6,019 nt of DNA from assembly GCA_934278995.1 (NCBI GenBank), contig CAKQWM010000028.1, forward strand, positions 1 to 6,019, written 5' to 3'. The DNA comes from an uncultured Clostridia bacterium. Lineage in GTDB: Bacteria; Bacillota; Clostridia; Christensenellales; Borkfalkiaceae. Below, one piece after another: positions 1 to 5,708 of the stretch (positions are counted from its first letter, which is position 1; every line of letters starts with the position of its first letter). Both the position numbers and the translations under genes were made by a program. Below the pieces are notes generated by a model that saw only the letters and a program-made list of their open reading frames with translations, made no database searches and was not told the origin of the DNA.

Positions 1-47
1 GTTGTGAATTGCTTATAAACTATTATCTTTGTCATACTGGAAACAGC
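1..47 (+). CRISPR. Terminal CRISPR repeat (47 bp) of a type II-C array; array continues left of the window
   Basis: A single 47-bp unit beginning GTTGTGAATTGC and ending CTGGAAACAGC. I recognise the length, both ends and the internal TATCTTTG as those of Bacteroides-type II-C repeats. Independent support comes from the window itself: bases 1-21 are complementary to 5630-5649, the tracrRNA anti-repeat, with 18-19 Watson-Crick pairs, one G-U and one bulged T at 13/14. No second copy follows within 48-166, so this is the cas2-proximal end unit and the spacers must lie to the left. Pairing with the anti-repeat fixes the crRNA sense as the plus strand, opposite to the cas genes. The sequence does not show whether this end is where new spacers are added or the old, distal end. 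Repeat identity rests on one copy plus the anti-repeat. Confidence 0.9.
2..31 (+). promoter_or_regulatory. Promoter embedded in the CRISPR repeat (Bacteroidota -33/-7 type)
   Basis: TTG at 2-4, a 19-bp spacer, then TATCTTTG at 24-31, which matches the Bacteroidota sigma-factor consensus TTG-N19-21-TAnnTTTG. Transcription would start at about 35-39, so each crRNA would carry roughly the last 9-12 nt of a repeat, then the spacer, then the 5' part of the next repeat. Repeat-borne promoters are established for Neisseria type II-C arrays; their use here is inferred from the motif and from the identical 19-bp spacing in the tracrRNA promoter at 5596-5625. Confidence 0.7.
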
Positions 48-134
48 AGACTATGGGTAAAAAATTAAAACACAACATCTTACAGGATGTTTCCAGAAAT
101 AAAAATTCTCGGTCAATTAAGGCCGAGAATTTTT
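37..134 (+). ncRNA. Predicted non-crRNA transcript from the terminal repeat promoter
   Basis: The promoter inside the last repeat faces sequence that contains no further repeat, so its transcript cannot become a normal crRNA. It would start near 35-39 and end at the hairpin 101-134, about 95 nt. Bases 37-45 (CTGGAAACA), at the very 5' end of this RNA, are exactly complementary to 88-96 (TGTTTCCAG). A competing 6-bp hairpin, 74-79 with 86-91 (AACATC/GATGTT, 6-nt loop), uses part of the same 3' arm. The RNA could therefore take two mutually exclusive folds. It may be only transcriptional noise from a repeat that happens to be last. Nothing here shows it is made or has a function. Confidence 0.3.
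101..134. terminator. Perfect 12-bp hairpin terminator, bidirectional, after cas2 and after the array
   Basis: Bases 101-112 (AAAAATTCTCGG) and 123-134 (CCGAGAATTTTT) are perfect inverted repeats around a 10-nt loop. Because each arm ends in A/T tracts, the RNA has a GC-rich upper stem followed by a U-run on either strand. On the minus strand it lies 33 nt past the cas2 stop and would end the cas9-cas1-cas2 message. On the plus strand it would stop transcription leaving the array or its last repeat, preventing antisense RNA into cas2. This is intrinsic-terminator architecture; activity is inferred. Confidence 0.8.
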
Positions 135-172
135 AGTATCTACATTTTCGCACATCGTGTCGAATACTAAAA
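131..172 (-). other. 9-bp inverted repeat with nested hairpin spanning the cas2 stop codon
   Basis: TTTTAGTAT at 131-139 and ATACTAAAA at 164-172 are perfect inverted repeats. Between them, 148-163 can form a smaller stem (TCG-CAC with GTG-CGA, one bulged T, loop ATC). The outer right arm contains the cas2 stop codon (167-169) and the left arm overlaps the outer four bases of the main terminator stem. It may be an auxiliary 3' end structure of the cas mRNA. The arms are A/T-rich, so the fold would be weak. Confidence 0.35.
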
Positions 173-502
173 CAGTTCCAACTGCAGATAATCGATAGGC
201 GGCGCCTCCTCTTTCTTTTCGCAAAAGAGTTCCATAGCCCCAAACTGCTTATCCGTAATCGTTAGTATCCCAACGTGACCAGCATCAGGTAAATTCAATT
301 TCACTCGCCTCACGTGTACCGCCGCGTTTTCAGCACTTGGACAGTGGCGCATATAGATAGAAAATTGAAACATCTTAAACCCATCGGAAACTAATTTCTT
401 ACGAAAGTCGCTAGCCGCCTTTCTCTCTTTTTTAGTATCCGTAGGCAAATCGAAAAAGACTAGTACCCACATAACTCTATATGCGCTAAACCTATCGGTC
501 AT
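167..502 (-). CDS. cas2: CRISPR-associated protein Cas2 (type II-C)
   Basis: Cas2 is the small ferredoxin-fold partner of Cas1. Two Cas1 dimers and one Cas2 dimer capture protospacers and insert them at the array end; Cas2 is the structural bridge. The 111-residue product has the Cas2 N-terminal strand motif VLVFFDLPT, with the conserved Asp at residue 18, followed by a basic helix (KKERKAASDFRKKL) and the FQFSIYMRH strand at about 45-53 that ends the first half of the fold. Length is normal for subtype II-C. The chosen ATG keeps the segment TDRFSAYRVMW before the first strand, which I recall in Bacteroides homologues; Met11 is a possible but less likely start. It begins 9 bp after the cas1 stop, so it is cotranscribed, and it is the last gene before the terminator at 101-134. 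No damage is visible. Confidence 0.95.
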   Translation of the reverse strand: MTDRFSAYRVMWVLVFFDLPTDTKKERKAASDFRKKLVSDGFKMFQFSIYMRHCPSAENAAVHVRRVKLNLPDAGHVGILTITDKQFGAMELFCEKKEEAPPIDYLQLELF

Positions 503-511
503 ATCATTAGT

Positions 512-1426
512 TTACATCTCCGGATATATAACCTTTCGAGATTCCCCGGTAAAGCACTTGGCAAGCGAAGCCGTGGTCGTACTCACTGCGACCATTAGTG
601 GACTTCTGTGTCCATCTATGTCGACATCGAGAACCGGTATGGACAAAAATGCTTTTTTCACTTCCGGAGTAATAATCATACTACCATCTGATTCGATCAT
701 ATCGCACACCATCCTATCCACGTACGGACGGTAAGGCTCCATTATGTCATCCGCTAGGCAATACGCGTTGTAGCGATTATGGTGATGGACACCCAGTGTG
801 GGAAGCAATCCGCTACAAACCAAGCTTCTAGCGACGACAGCCCTCAAAATGGCATAACCATAATTTAATAGATTATTTGGCGGAGCCTCCTCCCGTCCAC
901 GAACGAACATCGGGTCTCCAAATACTGTCTTCCAATAATACGCTGCCGCTCTCGCCTCCAGATTAGCGGAATCGCCACTTCGTACCTCCTCCGCCCACAC
1001 CAGCATATTGTTATGCACCTCACCCGTGGAATAACGCAGAACTGCAGCTTGGTTTAAGATCTTCTGCCTAATGGTTTGCTGCCATATCTGTTTTTTCAAT
1101 GGTAAAGAAGCGTCTATCTGGTCTCTAAACCTTTCATTTTGAAGAGTGTGTCCACAAAGAGGAAGCATAAGCCCCACGGGGAGTCGAGACGAATCACAAG
1201 TTAGCACAGCGCAGTTGTTTTCCAGCAAAGCCTCTAACAAGCCCTGAGTAATCGTTATCTGCTTATTATCCAAAACGACCACCCCGATATCTTCTACCGG
1301 GATGGTCTTGGCCTCAAAACTATCTTTACTAATGGTCAGCTCTGGCGACGGCAGCCGCACTACCAGTTGTCCCAGACGAAGTGACAAGTATGCCGGATTT
1401 CCGAAATATAAAGTCCTTTTTACCAT
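512..1426 (-). CDS. cas1: CRISPR-associated integrase Cas1 (type II-C)
   Basis: Cas1 is the metal-dependent integrase that joins new spacers to the CRISPR repeat, working in a complex with Cas2. The 304-residue protein begins MVKRTLYFGNPAYLSL, the typical opening of type II Cas1, with a beta-rich N-terminal domain to about residue 90 and a helical catalytic domain after it. Predicted metal ligands are Glu157 (in NLEARAAAYYW), His215 (in LGVHHHNRYNAY; assigned by comparison with GIFH in relatives, since three His stand together at 214-216) and Glu230 (in LADDIMEPYRP). All three are present, so it should be active. Length is normal for type II. Its ATG lies 1 bp after the cas9 stop, and a purine-rich stretch (GGGGAG) at the end of cas9 may serve as ribosome binding site. 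cas2 follows after 9 bp. Confidence 0.96.
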   Translation of the reverse strand: MVKRTLYFGNPAYLSLRLGQLVVRLPSPELTISKDSFEAKTIPVEDIGVVVLDNKQITITQGLLEALLENNCAVLTCDSSRLPVGLMLPLCGHTLQNERFRDQIDASLPLKKQIWQQTIRQKILNQAAVLRYSTGEVHNNMLVWAEEVRSGDSANLEARAAAYYWKTVFGDPMFVRGREEAPPNNLLNYGYAILRAVVARSLVCSGLLPTLGVHHHNRYNAYCLADDIMEPYRPYVDRMVCDMIESDGSMIITPEVKKAFLSIPVLDVDIDGHRSPLMVAVSTTTASLAKCFTGESRKVIYPEM

Positions 1427-1427
1427 A

Positions 1428-4400
1428 CTAATACTCCCCTACTTGAACTATTTGGCCGATATGATTGACACGAACTTTAACAATACCCGTCAGTGTATCA
1501 ACAGTTCTAATTCGCCTCCATATTACATCCCTTGTATTCAAATCCTTATTCTCAACAGATGTCTCCAAATGATGGCGAAACCAATAATCTCTTGAGGAAA
1601 GACTCTGTACCCTAAACATATTCTCACTCACAACCGCATAGTTCTTCGGATCCATCAAGTCTATCTCCAATGGGTCGAATCCAGTCTGAGGATTAGGGAA
1701 GACGAAGTATTCGTTCTGCTTCATAGAGAACAAGAACTTCCATCCTTCACTCTTTCTATAGTCTTTATCCACTACAGGCTGTCCCATAGAAGCCCTCGAT
1801 GTCGCCTCGTAGAAAGTTACCACCTGCTCCTGGAGGTGCCCGGATGTGTCCTCGTATATAGCTATATGGTGATTATTGCCATAAGCCACATAATCTGCAG
1901 GAATACGCTCTCCGCGGGAATCATAAACGACATTTCCCTTATGGTCCTTCTTATAATGAAGGGGTTCGACCACGGACACGCCTGCATCTATGGTAACACG
2001 CTTAATCGCTATACCCTTTTCTCGATTTAACCATATAGGGTTTTCGTCAAGATTTGAGAATGCAGCCTTAGCTGAATCGTCATATTCAGCCAATCGTGCC
2101 TTAAGTATATCCCTTATACCTTTATCTATAACCTTATCTACCTTAAGGGATTCATCTATAGGCTTGCGTATAGTATACAGAGTCTCCATATGGACAGTCT
2201 TTACCCTCTTCGGTACACAGTCAGTATGCATCTCATTTAGATATAGCGGCTTTTTCTCCAGACTGTTAGCTCCACAGAAAGCTTTTTTAGGATCTCCTCC
2301 ATATTCTGAAAGTCGATTTAAAAGAGCTTGACGATAAGTGGCATTCGCGACTGTGCTAATCTTCTCGGCATTGAATCCAGAACCCACATTTTCTTCACTC
2401 GTCGCGTATCGAGAGATTTTGCCATATACAGATTCTTTATGAAGCGCACCTCTAGGTGTCAGTGTATTTTGACTCTTACGGTCATCTCGCTTAGACTTCG
2501 TATAATTAACATTTTTCGTCACCACCTTATTCTTAGCTTTTATAGACACCAAGACATCTTCGAGCTGACGCTTGGCTTCGCTTCGAAACTCATCTAAAGG
2601 CATAGGTGGATTAAAGCGTAGCTTCTTATCTGCGTCTCTGTGTAATTCCTTGTCTTGAATAGCACGAACCACACGCGCCACGTCGCCCCTATCCAAATCA
2701 TCCAGTTCGTAGTCTTCTAATTTGAAAAACGACGAATCATCCGATACTTTCTCCAAACGAGCATTCAGATTATTAAGATATTGAATGTAAGAACGCTTGG
2801 TAAAAGCTATCGTCAAAGCGTCCATAGCGTGATGACGATGGTCGTTTCGCTTAGTCCAGCCTTCAATTTTCTTTACCTTCTGCCCATCTTTTCCGTCGCC
2901 ATAAGATGTTAGTCCTAATTTATCATATTTATCCCAATTAAGCTCCTTCATCACATCTACCAACTGCCAATCCTCTCGAAGGCGCGCAGTGACTGAACCA
3001 GTGGTTGAAACTACATACTTTACTACATCTTCCAGCATCTCCTTAGCCTTTTTCGCGATGTATTGGGAATCCCTTAAATCACGGTTAATAAAATCCGACG
3101 GAATATCCGACTCCTTCATTAACAGATGATTATACTTCGTGCGACTAATTTCCTTTGCATTAAACATTCTATCCAGATTGGCCTTATAGCTGCTAAGCCC
3201 CGCTTCGCCATACTTGCTTAAAACATAGTCCCTGGCAGTGCTATTATCCTTCTCGATATTTATACTCTTGGACTCCAATGTCTTATTCGAGAAGGAATCA
3301 TCAAACAAACGAGACTGAGGGATAATGTGCTCGATATCAAATTCCTTTGAAAAGAGCTTTTCTTTAGGGATATACGTATTCGAATACAATGTCTTATAGC
3401 CATTTGAACCCAGTTCCTGCCTTAATCTATAACGGATAATATCGTTTCGGGTAGGAGAGCTTATACCGAAGTCACTTTTCAGTTCCGCCTCTATTATTTC
3501 TCTATTCTTCTTTGCATCATTATTGGCCTTAGTCATTTCATCTCTTTCGCTCGCGCTCTTTTTGAGTTCTCGGGCCAATTCAATTCTAATCTCATCTGGC
3601 TTACCATACTCATCGATAATGGCATTAACTACATTAACCATTTGATTTAGAATCTTCTCCACAACAGGATTTCTCAAGCTGTTCTTAGGCAGGCTTTCCA
3701 AGTGGTCTTTGCATACCTTAGATTCAATCTCTTCTTTCGTTAGTGACTTTCCGGAATGTCTATAACCTGCTTTTTCACACGCTACACTGTATTCATCTCC
3801 ATCCTTCATAAATGGAAGTATCTTCTTTATAGCCTTGGCACTCAAATTACCATAATCAGGCTCAAAGTTTACTCCAGCAATAATCTTTGAATATTCCGAT
3901 GGCAGTCCCGTGAGGTCACTTATCTTAACCACAAGACTCTCTTGGCCAGATTTTGAATTATCCCCCTCATAGGAATAAAGCAAATGCCACAGTGCGAAGA
4001 ATTTAGAATCCTCTAAAGAATTCGCAACTAAAAAGTCTACTTTTGCTCCCAGTGCCGAAAAAACGTCGGATACGATTTCTTGCGTTTTGTCATAAGACAA
4101 TTTTTTGAGGTCATATTCCCCATTTCCGCTTTCTTCAATTATCTTTAAATAAGACTTATACAATGCAGATTGTGTCCTATTTCCATCGATTTGTTTGAAA
4201 TTTAATCTTTGGTTTTTAGGCTTATTCAGAAGAGAATAAATATCGGAGCCACTCAAGGACTCTCGCACCTGAAGCTCCTTTGCCAAAACCTTTTTCTCGT
4301 CAAGGCTCAAAGGGAGCCCCCCGATAGTTAAGTTATTTAGTTCCTGCCAAGTACGAAACTCTTGATAGATAGGGGATGATTTCGGACAGACTTTACGCTG

Positions 4401-5549
4401 AGGCTCAAATTCACAGAAATTGACCAGTCCCTTTTGACTTCGCAACGGACGTTGATAGAAAATGACTATGTCCCTTATCGTATGTTTCAACTCGTCAGTC
4501 AATTCCGGATGATACGCAGATTGCACTCTCCAGATTCGGTCGAATTCGTCCATATAATCTGACCTGTAGAACACTTGGTTCTTCAAACTATAGTTAGGAT
4601 TCTTTTCCAATTCGGACATCATATATTGTCCGACAGTCATATTATTAAACACAAGGCATTTGCTTCGGTCGCTTATGCTTCCGAGGTAGCCACCTGCGTT
4701 TCTTATATCATCATTAACTTCCTGAAGTGCGATAGCCAGATCTTCCGGGTCAAGTCTTCCCATTAAGGCCTCGTTCCTCAGTCTATAATTATCTTTCTTC
4801 AGTTCAATACCTTTTACATCTCTTTTCTTCCCCACAAGGCCAAAAGGCTTTGCTATAATAGCCCAAGTTTGGCTTTTATTTTTTCCTGTAAGACTTTCCT
4901 TCAATTCGGGCGTCAACTCCGGATGGTATCCGCTCTGTTTTTGCCAAATCCTCTCGAACTCAGTTTCCAAATCGGATCTATAAAACGAAGGTACACTCTT
5001 TTTCCCGAGACCAAATATACTACGATAGACATATTGGCCAGGAGTCAAGTTGTTCTCATACAACTCTCTAGCCACATCGATACTATCTACGACCTGTCCC
5101 TCCTCTTCGGCAGACTTGCACTTTCGATTACTCTTATACCCCCTCTTTTTATTGATATTCAATAAGACCCGGGCCAATTCTTCCAGACTTATCTGCTCAT
5201 CTGCCGCCTTAGCGCGCAACCGAAGAGTTTCAAATGTGGTAAAATTACCATTCTCTGCCAATATGGTATCGTCATCAATAAAGCCCTGCTCCTTCAAGAC
5301 CTCTATAAGATTCTCGCGGCGTAATTTATATCGTTGCAAATTACGACGCATACCGCGTTTCAGTGTTCTATCAGCGTTTGTAGTTATGCTCTTACCTTTT
5401 TCGAAATCTGCCTGTTCGTCAGTTGTCAAAGGATTAACGCGCACTCCTAATTTAATGATGGATGACGACTCTTCTGGTTTTTCAGCCTCATTAACCAAAG
5501 CCCACCCGATGGAGCTTACTCCCAAATCCAAGCCTAGTATTTTTTTCAT
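1428..5549 (-). CDS. cas9: Type II-C CRISPR RNA-guided endonuclease Cas9 (Bacteroidota type, 1,373 aa)
   Basis: Cas9 binds a crRNA:tracrRNA pair and makes a double-strand break in matching DNA beside a PAM. Order of parts: RuvC-I (ILGLDLGVSSIGWA, catalytic Asp8); Arg-rich bridge helix at about 57-85 (RTLKRGMRRNLQRYKLRREN); REC lobe to about 640; RuvC-II (IRIELAREL, Glu657); HNH at about 725-830 (FDIEHIIPQSRLFDDSF, His741 with Asp738 and Asn764); RuvC-III (DHRHHAMDA, His907 and Asp910); WED and PAM-interacting region from about 1030 to the end. All expected nuclease residues are present, so I infer an active enzyme. It is longer than the ~1,000-1,100 aa of compact II-C enzymes such as that of Neisseria. 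Part of the extra length is two internal duplications, residues 121-220 with 267-360 and residues 1073-1126 with 1146-1196. The start ATG places RuvC-I right at the N-terminus as in relatives. First gene of the operon; the PAM cannot be read from sequence. No clear promoter or strong Shine-Dalgarno was found in 5550-5617. Confidence 0.98.
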   Translation of the reverse strand: MKKILGLDLGVSSIGWALVNEAEKPEESSSIIKLGVRVNPLTTDEQADFEKGKSITTNADRTLKRGMRRNLQRYKLRRENLIEVLKEQGFIDDDTILAENGNFTTFETLRLRAKAADEQISLEELARVLLNINKKRGYKSNRKCKSAEEEGQVVDSIDVARELYENNLTPGQYVYRSIFGLGKKSVPSFYRSDLETEFERIWQKQSGYHPELTPELKESLTGKNKSQTWAIIAKPFGLVGKKRDVKGIELKKDNYRLRNEALMGRLDPEDLAIALQEVNDDIRNAGGYLGSISDRSKCLVFNNMTVGQYMMSELEKNPNYSLKNQVFYRSDYMDEFDRIWRVQSAYHPELTDELKHTIRDIVIFYQRPLRSQKGLVNFCEFEPQRKVCPKSSPIYQEFRTWQELNNLTIGGLPLSLDEKKVLAKELQVRESLSGSDIYSLLNKPKNQRLNFKQIDGNRTQSALYKSYLKIIEESGNGEYDLKKLSYDKTQEIVSDVFSALGAKVDFLVANSLEDSKFFALWHLLYSYEGDNSKSGQESLVVKISDLTGLPSEYSKIIAGVNFEPDYGNLSAKAIKKILPFMKDGDEYSVACEKAGYRHSGKSLTKEEIESKVCKDHLESLPKNSLRNPVVEKILNQMVNVVNAIIDEYGKPDEIRIELARELKKSASERDEMTKANNDAKKNREIIEAELKSDFGISSPTRNDIIRYRLRQELGSNGYKTLYSNTYIPKEKLFSKEFDIEHIIPQSRLFDDSFSNKTLESKSINIEKDNSTARDYVLSKYGEAGLSSYKANLDRMFNAKEISRTKYNHLLMKESDIPSDFINRDLRDSQYIAKKAKEMLEDVVKYVVSTTGSVTARLREDWQLVDVMKELNWDKYDKLGLTSYGDGKDGQKVKKIEGWTKRNDHRHHAMDALTIAFTKRSYIQYLNNLNARLEKVSDDSSFFKLEDYELDDLDRGDVARVVRAIQDKELHRDADKKLRFNPPMPLDEFRSEAKRQLEDVLVSIKAKNKVVTKNVNYTKSKRDDRKSQNTLTPRGALHKESVYGKISRYATSEENVGSGFNAEKISTVANATYRQALLNRLSEYGGDPKKAFCGANSLEKKPLYLNEMHTDCVPKRVKTVHMETLYTIRKPIDESLKVDKVIDKGIRDILKARLAEYDDSAKAAFSNLDENPIWLNREKGIAIKRVTIDAGVSVVEPLHYKKDHKGNVVYDSRGERIPADYVAYGNNHHIAIYEDTSGHLQEQVVTFYEATSRASMGQPVVDKDYRKSEGWKFLFSMKQNEYFVFPNPQTGFDPLEIDLMDPKNYAVVSENMFRVQSLSSRDYWFRHHLETSVENKDLNTRDVIWRRIRTVDTLTGIVKVRVNHIGQIVQVGEY

Positions 5550-5595
5550 ATTGGTATTAGTTATCAGTTCATTGCGTAAAATTAGTAAAAAAGTA

Positions 5596-5625
5596 TTGTA
5601 TTTCTAAACCTTTTCTATAACTTTG
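5596..5625 (+). promoter_or_regulatory. tracrRNA promoter (Bacteroidota TTG-N19-TAnnTTTG)
   Basis: TTG at 5596-5598, a 19-bp spacer, and TAACTTTG at 5618-5625, a full match to TAnnTTTG. The start would be near 5629-5632, exactly where the anti-repeat begins. Spacing and motif are the same as in the promoter within the CRISPR repeat, so both RNAs of the guide pair are likely read by the same housekeeping sigma factor. It diverges from cas9, whose ATG is 47 bp from the -33 element. Confidence 0.75.
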
Positions 5626-5629
5626 CATA

Positions 5630-5649
5630 AGTTTATAGCAATTCACAAT
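5630..5649 (-). repeat. Anti-repeat: degenerate inverted copy of the CRISPR repeat 5' half
   Basis: Read on the minus strand this segment is the start of the CRISPR repeat, differing from bases 1-21 by one missing T in the TT at 13-14 and by A for G at position 1. Similarity stops there: the minus-strand continuation lacks the TATCTTTG element and the GGAAACAGC end. Selection thus appears to keep only the part needed for pairing with crRNA. Confidence 0.9.
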
Positions 5650-5677
5650 AAGGATTATTCCGTTGTGCAAACATTTA

Positions 5678-5708
5678 AGGCGGCCTTCGGGTCGCCTGTT
5701 CTTTTTTT
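5678..5708 (+). terminator. tracrRNA intrinsic terminator with UUCG tetraloop
   Basis: AGGCGGCC (5678-5685) pairs with GGTCGCCT (5690-5697): eight pairs including one G-U, closed by a C(UUCG)G loop, an unusually stable tetraloop. A T-rich tract, including seven consecutive T at 5702-5708, follows. In the mature complex this stem is expected to be the 3' structural hairpin bound by Cas9 as well as the terminator. Confidence 0.9.

Larger units (their letters stand above)
5629..5708 (+). ncRNA. tracrRNA
   Basis: About 80 nt. The anti-repeat GTTTATAGCAATTCACAAT (5631-5649) pairs with repeat bases 1-20: 7 bp (GTTTATA with TATAAAC), one bulged U in the crRNA, 11 bp (GCAATTCACAA with TTGTGAATTGC), then a G-U. 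A 21st repeat base can pair with A5630. Next comes a short nexus-like hairpin, GGA-TTAT-TCC at 5652-5661, a possible weak 3-bp stem at 5662-5672 (GTT/AAC), and the terminal hairpin with U-tract. Order (anti-repeat, nexus, terminator) is that of known tracrRNAs. Its job is to pair with pre-crRNA, create the RNase III substrate and anchor the guide in Cas9. It stands just upstream of cas9 on the opposite strand. Exact ends are estimates from promoter and terminator. Confidence 0.9.

Noticed and set aside
48..124. A possible final spacer plus degenerate repeat after the repeat at 1-47
   Set aside because: With a 30-bp spacer the next unit would begin near 78, but 78-124 shows no alignment to the repeat in the plus orientation. 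Only short inverted fragments are present.
1428..5549. A missing csn2 or cas4, or a disrupted adaptation module
   Set aside because: Absence of both is the definition of subtype II-C. cas1 and cas2 are full length with their catalytic or conserved residues, so there is no sign of decay.
5050..5607. A 185-codon plus-strand open frame overlapping the 5' end of cas9
   Set aside because: It is antisense to the conserved RuvC-I, bridge helix and REC sequence of cas9, its product resembles nothing I recognise, and it ends within the tracrRNA promoter. It is a shadow frame, as are the shorter plus-strand frames at 1302-1595, 1836-2597, 4575-4766 and 4869-5165.
5662..5667. GTTGTG within the tracrRNA, identical to the first six bases of the CRISPR repeat
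   Set aside because: Only six bases match, and in the same orientation as the repeat, so it cannot pair with crRNA; probably chance.
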